5,510 nucleotides of DNA from DASUAO01 sp046484625 (GCA_046484625.1 JAWOIO010000233.1:1-5510), one strand, 5' to 3'; positions 1 through 5,510 are shown, counted from the first letter of the stretch. Notes: generated by a model not told the origin, from the sequence alone. A program made the numbers and translations.

Positions 1-1
1 A

Positions 2-166
2 GGAGGCGACGGCGGCCCGAACCCGCGCCGCGAGGTGCGTGAGGCGCTCGCAGGCCTCGGGTACGGCACCGACGAGGTGCGCGAGACGCTCGCCCGTCTG
101 CCCGAGGACGGCACGGTCGAGGAGCTGCTGCGCGAGTCGCTCCGGCTGTTGGCGGTGGCCCGATGA
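2..166 (+). CDS. ruvA: Holliday junction branch migration protein RuvA, C-terminal fragment
   Basis: The reading frame is open from the left edge (first full codon at 2) to the TGA at 164-166 and gives 54 residues, the C-terminal end of the protein. RuvA binds four-way Holliday junctions as a tetramer and recruits the RuvB motor. The visible part matches RuvA domain III, the small three-helix domain that contacts RuvB: a flexible Gly/Pro-rich lead (fragment residues 1-8), then 'EALAGLGY' (fragment residues 14-21), which fits the family's ALxxLGY pattern, and a final helix 'ELLRESLRLL'. Full RuvA is about 200 residues, so roughly three quarters lies outside the window. The stop overlaps the ruvB start (ATGA), which supports both the frame and the identity. 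Domain III is poorly conserved, so the call rests on the motif plus the neighbour. Confidence 0.87.
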   Translation, partial: GGDGGPNPRREVREALAGLGYGTDEVRETLARLPEDGTVEELLRESLRLLAVAR

Positions 167-1188
167 GGGACGAGCTGATGCGCGCCGCGGCCGACCCGAT
201 CGAGCGGGCCGAGGAGACGTCGCTACGGCCTCGGCGCCTGGCGGAGTTCGTGGGGCAGCCCCGCCTGCGTGAGCACCTGGAGATCATGCTCGGGGCGTCA
301 CGCAAGCGCGGTCAGGCGCTCGACCACGTGCTCCTCGCCGGACCGCCGGGCCTCGGGAAGACCAGTCTCGCCGGGATCATCGCCGCCGAGATGGAGGCCG
401 AGCTGCGGATCACCAGCGGCCCGGCGCTGGAGCGCGCAGGGGACCTGGCCGCGATCCTCACCAACCTCGACGACGGCGACGTGCTGTTCATCGACGAGGT
501 GCACCGCCTCCCGCGCCCCGTCGAGGAGGTGCTCTACCCGGCGATGGAGGACTTCCAGCTCGACATCGTGATCGGGAAGGGACCCTCGGCCCGCTCGATC
601 CGGCTCGACCTCCCGCGCTTCACCCTCGTCGGGGCGACGACGCGCAGCGGCATGATCACGGGCCCGCTGCGGGACCGCTTCGGGTTCGTCGCCCGGCTCG
701 ACTACTACGAACCCGAGGAGCTGGTGCGCATCCTCGAGCGAGCCGCCGGGATCCTCGGCGTCCCGGTCGACCATGGCGGCGCGACGGAGATCGCACGCCG
801 GGCCCGGGGGACGCCACGGATCGCGAACCGACTGCTGAAGCGGGTGCGCGACTATGCCGAGGTGCGCGCCGACGGACGCGTCGACAGTGTGATCGCCCAG
901 GATGCCTTGACGTTGTTCGAGGTCGATGCGCTCGGCCTCGACAAGGTCGACCGCGCCATCCTGCGCGCGCTGTGCGACACCTTCGCGGGCGCCCCCGTCG
1001 GCTTGAGCACGCTGGCGGTGGCTGTCGCCGAGGAGACCGAGACCGTCGAGGACGTCTACGAGCCCTTCCTGCTGAAGGAAGGGCTCCTGCGTCGCACCCC
1101 GCGTGGACGGGTGGCCACCGCGGCAGCGTTCGCGCACCTGGGGCTCCAGGGTCCGTCGGGCCCGATGCCGGAGCTCTTCGAGGACTGA
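163..1188 (+). CDS. ruvB: Holliday junction branch migration ATPase RuvB
   Basis: RuvB is the hexameric AAA+ motor that pumps DNA through the RuvA-bound Holliday junction during recombinational repair. The 341 residues are a normal full length. Visible motifs in order: the N-terminal 'LRPRRLAEFVGQ' (21-32); Walker A GPPGLGKT (60-67); 'TSGPALERAGDLAA' (84-97); Walker B LFIDEVH (108-114); 'GKGPSARSI' (138-146), in the segment that forms the RuvA-contacting hairpin; sensor 1 GATTRSG (157-163); the arginine-finger segment GPLRDRFG (167-174); sensor 2 'RGTPRIANRLL' (215-225); and the C-terminal winged helix with 'RTPRGRVAT' (311-319), ending in an ELFED tail. All catalytic elements are intact. The ATG at 163 overlaps the ruvA stop (ATGA), pointing to translational coupling. 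Met6 (ATG at 178) is a real alternative start because a purine-rich GAGGGA lies seven bases before it, while 163 has only a weak site. The identity is secure; the exact start is less so. Confidence 0.97.
   Translation: MRDELMRAAADPIERAEETSLRPRRLAEFVGQPRLREHLEIMLGASRKRGQALDHVLLAGPPGLGKTSLAGIIAAEMEAELRITSGPALERAGDLAAILTNLDDGDVLFIDEVHRLPRPVEEVLYPAMEDFQLDIVIGKGPSARSIRLDLPRFTLVGATTRSGMITGPLRDRFGFVARLDYYEPEELVRILERAAGILGVPVDHGGATEIARRARGTPRIANRLLKRVRDYAEVRADGRVDSVIAQDALTLFEVDALGLDKVDRAILRALCDTFAGAPVGLSTLAVAVAEETETVEDVYEPFLLKEGLLRRTPRGRVATAAAFAHLGLQGPSGPMPELFED
165..170 (+). promoter_or_regulatory. Possible ribosome binding site for an internal ruvB start
   Basis: GAGGGA lies 7 bases before the in-frame ATG at 178 (ruvB Met6) and is the best Shine-Dalgarno-like match near the ruvB start. 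The ATG at 163 has only 'GGCGGTGG' upstream. Starting at 178 would remove five residues (MRDEL) ahead of the conserved region and leave every motif intact. Whether it is used cannot be decided from sequence, because coupling from the ruvA stop could serve the ATG at 163. Confidence 0.35.
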
Positions 1189-1223
1189 GGTCGGCGCGGC
1201 GGCCGCGTCGGGTGCGCGCGACC
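1189..1223 (+). terminator. G/C-rich hairpin after ruvB, possible weak terminator
   Basis: GGTCGGCGCG (1189-1198) can pair with CGCGCGACC (1215-1223), giving nine base pairs with one bulged G at 1194 and a loop of 16 bases. It begins directly after the ruvB stop. No T-run follows, so it is not a classical intrinsic terminator. Tail-less hairpins have been proposed as terminators in high-GC actinobacteria, but chance inverted repeats are common at this base composition. If active, it would separate ruvAB from the yajC-secDF block. Confidence 0.25.
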
Positions 1224-1231
1224 TGCTCCGC

Positions 1232-1237
1232 TACCAT
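1232..1237 (+). promoter_or_regulatory. Possible -10 box upstream of yajC
   Basis: TACCAT fits the actinobacterial -10 consensus TAnnnT and stands out as AT-containing in a very G/C-rich gap. It would place a transcript start near 1244, leaving a leader of about 20 bases that still contains the yajC ribosome binding site. No convincing -35 (TTGAC-like) lies 16-19 bases upstream. A similar box, TACGAT, sits before relA. The call rests on position and consensus only. Confidence 0.35.
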
Positions 1238-1248
1238 CGCCCCGACTC

Positions 1249-1256
1249 GGGAAGGG
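1249..1256 (+). promoter_or_regulatory. Ribosome binding site of yajC
   Basis: GGGAAGGG ends 10 bases before the yajC ATG at 1267. It is the only purine run in the gap, and it supports 1267 as the start. The spacing is slightly long. Confidence 0.55.
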
Positions 1257-1266
1257 CAACTCGCAC

Positions 1267-1557
1267 ATGGCCGTCGTCATCTATCTCGCCGTCTTGGTCG
1301 CGGCCTTCTTCTTCCTGATCGTCATGCCGCAACGCCGCCGGATGACCGCACACCGAGCGCTGATGGCCGCGCTGAGGCCGGGCGACGACGTGGTGACGAC
1401 CGGTGGCCTCTACGGCTCGATCCGCGGTCTCGACGAGAGCACGGTCGACCTCGAGATCGCTCCGGGCATCGTCGTCATGGTGGCCCGCGGTGCGATCGCC
1501 GGCCTCGCCGGACCCGACCCCGCCGCGCCGGGCGCGGATGACGACAGGATCGCCTGA
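1267..1557 (+). CDS. yajC: Preprotein translocase subunit YajC
   Basis: YajC is a small single-pass membrane protein that associates with SecDF and SecYEG; its precise contribution to export is not settled. The 96 residues show the family layout: one N-terminal membrane helix (about 3-20, AVVIYLAVLVAAFFFLIV), immediately followed by the hallmark 'MPQRRRM' (20-26), then a cytoplasmic region with 'LRPGDDVVTTGGLYGSI' (36-52), which matches the family's K/RxGDxVVTxGGxxG pattern. The final stretch (about 80-96) is Ala/Pro/Asp-rich and probably disordered. The length is normal (about 85-115 in the family). The start at 1267 gives the helix at the very N terminus, as expected, and has a ribosome binding site. 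The stop TGA (1555-1557) shares one base with the secD start, so the two are probably translationally coupled. Immediate adjacency to secD and secF confirms the identity. Confidence 0.94.
   Translation: MAVVIYLAVLVAAFFFLIVMPQRRRMTAHRALMAALRPGDDVVTTGGLYGSIRGLDESTVDLEIAPGIVVMVARGAIAGLAGPDPAAPGADDDRIA
1546..1549 (+). promoter_or_regulatory. Ribosome binding site of secD
   Basis: AGGA lies 7 bases before the secD ATG at 1557, inside the last codons of yajC. It supports this start over the in-frame ATG at 1575 (SecD Met7). Confidence 0.5.
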
Positions 1558-3125
1558 TGGTGTCGGTCCGTCGCATGCGCACCTACCTGGTCGTGAGCGT
1601 CCTCGTGGTGGCCAGCGCCCTCGGGGCGACGGTCGCCTCGGGCAACGAGCCGGTGCTCGGGCTCGACCTCCAGGGCGGCATCTCGGTGGTGCTCGCCCCC
1701 GTCGGGAAGTTCAAGGCCGAGTCGCTCGACGTCGCACTCGAGATCATCCGCGAGCGCGTCGACGGGCTGGGTGTCGCCGAACCCGAGATCAGCCGGCAGG
1801 GCAGCAACATCGTCGTCGACCTCCCCGGCGTGAAGGATCGCAACAAGGCTCGCCGGGTGGTCGGCCAGACCGCCGAGCTGCGGTTCCGCCCCGTCCTCGC
1901 GGAGCTCCCCGCGCTCGGCTCGACGGTGTCGACGACGACCACCACCGCGCCCGCGAGCGAGCCGACCGATCCGACGGCCACGACGAGCCCACCGGTTGAC
2001 GAGACCACGACCACCACAACGACCACCGCGGCCGCCGCCGACGGATCCGAGGCCGCGCGGGCCGCGGTGGCGTCGTGTGACCCGAACCAGATCGGCGCCC
2101 TGCTCACTGCCGGCACCGAGATCCCGAACGCGACGCGCGCCGACGACAAGCGATCAGCGTGCGTGGTGCTGCCGCTGCGTGACGCGCAGGGGGGTGCACC
2201 GCGCCTGTTGCTCGGCCCGACCGAGCTGACGGGGAACGGGGTCGCCTCCGCGCGCTCCCGGTTCGCCCAGGGTGAGGGATATACGGTCTCGGTGCGCTTC
2301 ACCGACAAGGGCGCGAGCGCATTCGACGCGCTGGCGGCCGCGTCGTTCCCGAAGGCCCCGCCCGAGAACCAGGTCGCGATCGTCCTCGACGGGGTCGTGC
2401 AGTCGGCGCCCGCGTTCCAGGCGGAATCGTTCTCCGGTGACGTCCAGATCACGGGGAACTTCACGCCGACCGAAGCCGAGGACCTCGCGACGATCATCAA
2501 CTACGGGGCGCTGCCGGTCCAGCTCGAGGAGCTCACCGTGCAGAACGTCTCGCCCTCGCTGGGTCAGGACCAGCTCGACGCCGGGATCACCGCCGGCCTC
2601 ATCGGTCTGCTGCTCGTCGCGCTGTACATGATCGCCTACTACCGGCTGCTCGGCCTGGTCGTCGTGGTGGGCCTGATCATGACCTACGCGCTCGTGTACG
2701 CGCTCATCTCGTACCTCGGCTCCTCGATCGGCCTCACGCTGACCCTCGCGGGCGTCACCGGTCTCATCGTCTCCGTGGGCGTCACCGTCGACTCCTACAT
2801 CGTCTACTTCGAGCGCCTGAAGGACGAGATCCGCAGCGGGCGCAGCATCCGCTCGTCAGTCGACCGGGGGTTCACCCGTTCGTTCCGCACGATCGTCGCG
2901 GCCGACGTGGTGGCGCTGATCGGCGCGCTCGTCCTCTACTTCCTCGCGATCGGCTCGGTGCGCGGCTTCGCGTTCTTCCTCGGCCTCTCCACGATCCTCG
3001 ACCTCGCGGTGTCCTACTTCTTCATGCACCCGATGGTGTCGCTGATGGCGCGCCGTCCGGCGCTGGTGCGGATGCGGGGGATCGGCATCGCCGCCGGGCT
3101 CGACGCTCCGGAGGTCCGAGCATGA
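1557..3125 (+). CDS. secD: Protein translocase subunit SecD
   Basis: SecD pairs with SecF in the membrane and uses the proton motive force to pull translocating proteins out of SecYEG; it is an RND-superfamily member. The 522 residues run: TM1 about 9-28; motif 'LGLDLQGG' (34-41) just outside it; first half of the P1 domain with 'IIRERVDGLGVAEPEI' (63-78) and 'GQTAELRFRPVL' (103-114); a Thr-rich linker (about 122-158); second half of P1 including 'VAIVLDGVVQSAP' (273-285) and 'FTPTEAEDLATIINYGALP' (302-320); then five membrane helices (about 341-361, 364-385, 391-413, 445-465, 470-492). TM4 carries 'GVTVDSYIVYFER' (408-420), with Asp412 at the position of the conserved proton-path aspartate. 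The length is between short bacterial forms and the E. coli protein (about 615). The only cysteines are Cys174 and Cys202, both in P1. The start overlaps the yajC stop by one base and the end overlaps secF by ATGA, so expression is probably coupled. Confidence 0.96.
   Translation: MVSVRRMRTYLVVSVLVVASALGATVASGNEPVLGLDLQGGISVVLAPVGKFKAESLDVALEIIRERVDGLGVAEPEISRQGSNIVVDLPGVKDRNKARRVVGQTAELRFRPVLAELPALGSTVSTTTTTAPASEPTDPTATTSPPVDETTTTTTTTAAAADGSEAARAAVASCDPNQIGALLTAGTEIPNATRADDKRSACVVLPLRDAQGGAPRLLLGPTELTGNGVASARSRFAQGEGYTVSVRFTDKGASAFDALAAASFPKAPPENQVAIVLDGVVQSAPAFQAESFSGDVQITGNFTPTEAEDLATIINYGALPVQLEELTVQNVSPSLGQDQLDAGITAGLIGLLLVALYMIAYYRLLGLVVVVGLIMTYALVYALISYLGSSIGLTLTLAGVTGLIVSVGVTVDSYIVYFERLKDEIRSGRSIRSSVDRGFTRSFRTIVAADVVALIGALVLYFLAIGSVRGFAFFLGLSTILDLAVSYFFMHPMVSLMARRPALVRMRGIGIAAGLDAPEVRA
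1920..2039 (+). repeat. Threonine-rich low-complexity linker inside secD
   Basis: This stretch encodes about 40 residues (SecD 122-161) with runs of five (126-130) and eight (150-157) threonines separated by Pro/Ala/Ser/Asp/Glu. The Thr codons are a mix of ACC, ACG and ACA and not a pure repeat, which suggests the amino acid composition is kept at protein level. It interrupts the extracytoplasmic P1 domain just after the strand 'LRFRPV', where other actinobacterial SecD proteins also carry variable Pro/Ala-rich linkers (family knowledge from memory). It is probably a flexible exposed loop; glycosylation is possible but not shown. Confidence 0.8.
3110..3114 (+). promoter_or_regulatory. Ribosome binding site of secF
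   Basis: GGAGG, a full Shine-Dalgarno core, lies 7 bases before the secF ATG at 3122, inside the last codons of secD. It is the strongest site in the window and fixes the secF start. Together with the ATGA overlap it suggests secF can be translated both by coupling and by direct ribosome entry. Confidence 0.75.
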
Positions 3126-4318
3126 GCGCCCCCCGAGTCGGCGATCCGGCGGTGGGTGGGACCGCGGTCGACGGCCCGAGCCGCGAGCGGCGCGGTGTGC
3201 GCGGCACGCTCAGCGACATCTACCACGAGCGCACCCACTTCGACTTCATCGGTCGGAGCAGGATGTGGTTCGCGCTCTCCGGACTCTTCGTGATCATCTC
3301 GGCGGGAGCGCTCGCGTTCGCGGGCCTCAACCTCGGTATCGACTTCGAGGGCGGGACGCAATGGGAGGTCCGCGTGGCTTCCGGCACCGCGACGACCACG
3401 GACGTGCGTGTCGCCCTCGCAGACACCGAGGCCGCCGACTCCAAGGTCCTCATCCTGGGGAACGACGGGGTCCGGCTGCAGGCACCCGAGCTCTCCGACA
3501 CCGCCCAGGACCGGGTCACCCAGGCGCTCGCCGAGTACGCGGGCGTCGCCGACGACGCGGTGTCGCTCTCGAACGTCGGGCCGACGTGGGGTGACCAGGT
3601 CAGCCGGAAGGCGCTCACCGCGCTCATCTTCTTCTTCGTGCTCATCGCCGCGTACCTGACGTTCCGCTTCGAGTGGCGCATGGCGGTCGCCGCGCTCATC
3701 GCCGTCCTCCACGACATCGTCATCACCGTCGGGGTCTACGCCGTCACCCGCTTCGAGGTCACGCCCGGGACCGTCGTCGCCTTCCTGACGATCCTCGGCT
3801 TCTCCCTCTACGACACCGTCGTCGTGTTCGACAAGATCGACGAGAACACCCCGAGCCTCGGCAGCGAGCGCGGCGACACGTACTCGGCCATGGTCAACCG
3901 GTCGATGAACCAGGTCCTGATGCGCTCGCTGAACACGTCGTTCGTGGCGCTCCTGCCGGTCGCGTCCCTCCTCGTGGTGGGCAGCGGGATCCTGGGTGCC
4001 GTGACGCTCCGCGACTTCGCGCTCGCCTTGTTCGTAGGACTGTTCGTGGGCACCTACTCGTCGATCTTCGTCGCGACACCGATCCTCGCTCTCCTCAAGG
4101 AGCGCGAGCCCCGGTACCGCGCCCTGCGCGAGCGGGCCGACACCCACGCGGCGCGCACTGCGTCGAGCACGCCGGCCGCGGTGACGCCGGGAGTCGCGGC
4201 CGTTCCGGGGTCCGACGCCGCCCGGCGCGCCGAGGCCGTGCCGCCGCCGCCGCCGTCGGCGCCGGCAGGACCGGTTGCACCCCGGCCGCGTCAGCAGCGG
4301 CGCCGCAAGCGCCGATAG
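3122..4318 (+). CDS. secF: Protein translocase subunit SecF
   Basis: SecF is the partner of SecD in the proton-driven Sec accessory complex. The 398 residues contain a soluble N-terminal lead (1-47, with 'LSDIYHERTHFDFIGR' at 30-45), TM1 (about 48-68), the hallmark 'LGIDFEGGTQWEV' (71-83), a small extracytoplasmic P4 domain (about 84-160), and five more membrane helices (about 163-181, 187-207, 215-236, 271-291, 298-322). TM4 carries 'LGFSLYDTVVVFDKIDENT' (225-243), with Asp231 in the conserved functional position; 'NRSMNQVLMRSLNTS' (259-273) follows, as in the family. After TM6 a cytoplasmic tail of about 70 residues is Ala/Pro-rich with a five-proline run (374-378) and ends in 'RQQRRRKRR'. 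The protein is longer than E. coli SecF (about 320) because of its N-terminal lead and this tail. It has no cysteines. The start is set by GGAGG and the ATGA overlap with secD. Confidence 0.96.
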   Translation: MSAPRVGDPAVGGTAVDGPSRERRGVRGTLSDIYHERTHFDFIGRSRMWFALSGLFVIISAGALAFAGLNLGIDFEGGTQWEVRVASGTATTTDVRVALADTEAADSKVLILGNDGVRLQAPELSDTAQDRVTQALAEYAGVADDAVSLSNVGPTWGDQVSRKALTALIFFFVLIAAYLTFRFEWRMAVAALIAVLHDIVITVGVYAVTRFEVTPGTVVAFLTILGFSLYDTVVVFDKIDENTPSLGSERGDTYSAMVNRSMNQVLMRSLNTSFVALLPVASLLVVGSGILGAVTLRDFALALFVGLFVGTYSSIFVATPILALLKEREPRYRALRERADTHAARTASSTPAAVTPGVAAVPGSDAARRAEAVPPPPPSAPAGPVAPRPRQQRRRKRR

Positions 4319-4353
4319 CGCCGCGAGCACCCGGGCCTGCGCCATCTCCCGCC

Positions 4354-4359
4354 TACGAT
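4354..4359 (+). promoter_or_regulatory. Possible -10 box upstream of relA
   Basis: TACGAT fits TAnnnT and lies in the 51-base gap after secF, 10 bases before the chosen relA ATG at 4370. A transcript starting 6-8 bases downstream (about 4366-4367) would have a leader of only a few bases. No clear -35 is visible. If real, it gives relA its own promoter, separate from the sec block, and excludes the in-frame ATG at 4358, which overlaps the box. The similar TACCAT before yajC gives some support. Confidence 0.4.
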
Positions 4360-4369
4360 GGTGGGGGAG

Positions 4370-5510
4370 ATGAGCACCCTCGAAGTCAGGCCCGACCGCC
4401 GGTCCGGCCTCCCACTCCCCTGGCGCCGCCACCACGTCGACGACGACCTGGCTCCGCTGCTCGCCGCGTACCAGGCGAACCGGCGTCGGGCCGACACGAC
4501 CCTCGTCGAGCGGGCGTTCGAGGTCGCGCGGAGTGCCCACTCGGACCAGGTCCGCCGCTCCGGCGAGCCGTACATCGCACATCCGCTCGGTGTGGCGATG
4601 GTGCTGGCCCACCTCGGCCTCGACGACGTGACCGTCGCGTCGGCCCTGCTGCACGATGCGGTCGAGGACACGACGCTCACCATCGGGACGTTGGAAGAGC
4701 AGTTCGGGACGGAGATCGCACGCATCGTCGACGGCGTCACGAAGCTCGACCGGTTGCAGTTCGACACCCGGGAGGAGCAGCAGGCCGCGACCCTGCGCAA
4801 GATGCTCGTGGCCATGGCCAAGGACATCCGGGTCCTGCTCATCAAGCTCGCCGACCGGCTCCACAACATGCGGACGATCGCGTCGCTCCCCGAGGAGAAG
4901 CAGACCCGGATCGCCCAGGAGACGCTCGACGTGTACGCGCCCCTTGCGCACCGGCTCGGCATCGCCGAGGTGAAGTGGCAGCTCGAGGATCTCTCGTTCG
5001 CGGTGTTGCACCCCAAGCGGTACGCCGAGATCGAGCAGATGGTCGCGACGCGAGCACCCGAGCGTGAGGGATACCTCGAGCTCGTCGTCTCTGCCGTGCG
5101 CGACCGCCTGGCCGACGTCCACATCGAGGCCCAGGTCCAGGGCCGCCCGAAGCACTACTGGTCGATCTACGAGAAGATGGTCGTGCGCGGCAAGGAGTTC
5201 GACGATGTGCAGGACCTCGTCGGTGTCCGCGTGATCGCCGACTCGGTGAAGGACTGCTACGGGGCACTCGGCTCGATCCACTCCCTGTGGTCCCCGGTCC
5301 AGGGCCGGTTCAAGGACTACATCGCGATGCCGAAGTTCAACCTCTACCAGTCGTTGCACACGACGGTGGTGGGGCCCGGCGGGCGCCCGCTCGAGGTGCA
5401 GATCCGCACGTGGGAGATGCACAACCGGGCCGAGTACGGCGTCGCCGCGCACTGGGAGTACAAGGAGAAATCACCCTCCGACGACATGGCGTGGCTCAGC
5501 CGCATCGTCG
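4370..5510 (+). CDS. relA: Bifunctional (p)ppGpp synthetase/hydrolase Rel (RelA/SpoT family), 5' part
   Basis: Rel makes (p)ppGpp from ATP and GTP/GDP when amino acids run short and hydrolyses it otherwise, so it controls the stringent response. The window shows 380 codons (the family has about 720-800 residues), ending at the right edge; TGS and C-terminal regulatory domains lie outside. The hydrolase HD domain (about 45-200) has Arg62, His71, the His95-Asp96 pair with Glu99-Asp100, and 'KLADRLHNMRT' (159-169) with Asp162 and Asn166; these line up with known catalytic residues of the Streptococcus Rel enzyme at a constant offset of 18. The synthetase domain (about 240-365) has 'GRPKHYWSIYEKM' (258-270), 'DDVQDLVGVRVI' (278-289), 'RFKDYIAMPKFNLYQSLHTT' (313-332) and 'LEVQIRT' (341-347). 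The RxKD signature (Arg313, Lys315, Asp316) is that of bifunctional Rel, not monofunctional RelA (ExDD). The start at 4370 is a choice: in-frame ATG 4358 and GTG 4361 lie just upstream, and GGGGGAG directly abuts 4370. Confidence 0.96.
   Translation, partial: MSTLEVRPDRRSGLPLPWRRHHVDDDLAPLLAAYQANRRRADTTLVERAFEVARSAHSDQVRRSGEPYIAHPLGVAMVLAHLGLDDVTVASALLHDAVEDTTLTIGTLEEQFGTEIARIVDGVTKLDRLQFDTREEQQAATLRKMLVAMAKDIRVLLIKLADRLHNMRTIASLPEEKQTRIAQETLDVYAPLAHRLGIAEVKWQLEDLSFAVLHPKRYAEIEQMVATRAPEREGYLELVVSAVRDRLADVHIEAQVQGRPKHYWSIYEKMVVRGKEFDDVQDLVGVRVIADSVKDCYGALGSIHSLWSPVQGRFKDYIAMPKFNLYQSLHTTVVGPGGRPLEVQIRTWEMHNRAEYGVAAHWEYKEKSPSDDMAWLSRIV

Noticed and set aside
298..1137. A 279-codon minus-strand frame opposite ruvB
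   Set aside because: It is the antisense shadow of a conserved AAA+ gene, with low-complexity charged composition and no recognisable domain.
1198..1205. GCGGCCGC palindrome in the ruvB-yajC gap
   Set aside because: An eight-base all-G/C palindrome is unremarkable in such DNA, and part of it lies in the loop of the hairpin already listed; nothing suggests a protein-binding operator.
1996..2000. TTGAC inside secD resembling a -35 element
   Set aside because: No TAnnnT box lies at suitable spacing downstream; the region is the ACC/ACG-rich Thr linker, and the match is likely chance.
1583..2500. A 305-codon minus-strand frame opposite secD
   Set aside because: It is antisense to secD; its long valine runs are simply the complement of the threonine codons in the SecD linker.
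4298..4314. Hairpin CGGCGC / GCGCCG with a five-base loop at the end of secF
   Set aside because: It has a perfect six-base-pair stem but lies inside the coding sequence for the basic SecF tail, has no T-run after it, and such short G/C inverted repeats are frequent at this composition; terminator function is not supported.
3673..5067. A 464-codon + strand frame overlapping the end of secF and the start of relA
   Set aside because: It is a shifted shadow of secF and relA, very rich in Arg, Pro, Ala and Gly, with no motif; both overlapped genes have intact family motifs in their own frames.
3014..5452. An 812-codon open frame on the minus strand opposite secF and relA
   Set aside because: It is antisense to two clearly conserved genes. 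Its translation is dominated by Arg, Asp, Glu, Val and Gly with no recognisable domain or membrane pattern, and stop-free antisense frames are expected at this GC content and codon use.

Overview
This is a high-GC window (G/C-rich throughout, strong G/C preference at third codon positions) from what looks like an actinobacterium. The order ruvA-ruvB-yajC-secD-secF-relA, all on the + strand, is the conserved actinobacterial housekeeping order. Several protein details agree: SecD carries an actinobacterial-type 'VDSYIVYFER' TM4 motif and a variable linker after its 'LRFRPV' strand, and Rel has the 'MPKFNLYQSLHTT' form of its synthetase loop. The threonine-rich style of the SecD linker suggests Acidimicrobiia or a relative, but that placement is an inference from general familiarity and not a proof.

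Layout: positions 2-166 hold the last 54 codons of ruvA. ruvB (163-1188) overlaps it by ATGA. A 78-base gap (1189-1266) holds a G/C-rich hairpin, a possible -10 box and a ribosome binding site, followed by yajC (1267-1557). secD (1557-3125) overlaps yajC by one base, and secF (3122-4318) overlaps secD by ATGA. A 51-base gap with a second possible -10 box precedes relA/rel (4370 to beyond the right edge; 380 codons visible). No RNA genes, insertion sequences, CRISPR arrays or attachment sites were seen.

The genes form three modules. RuvA and RuvB drive Holliday-junction branch migration in recombinational repair. YajC, SecD and SecF form the accessory membrane complex of the Sec translocase, which uses the proton motive force to help pull secreted proteins out. 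Rel makes and degrades (p)ppGpp, the stringent-response alarmone. Overlapping stop/start codons imply translational coupling inside the ruvAB and yajC-secD-secF blocks.

I found no undescribed system. Points worth a second look are modest: no apt gene between secF and relA, a threonine-rich linker and a lone cysteine pair in the SecD extracytoplasmic domain, a basic proline-rich SecF tail, a ruvB start ambiguity, and similar TACNAT boxes before yajC and relA, the latter implying an almost leaderless relA mRNA.
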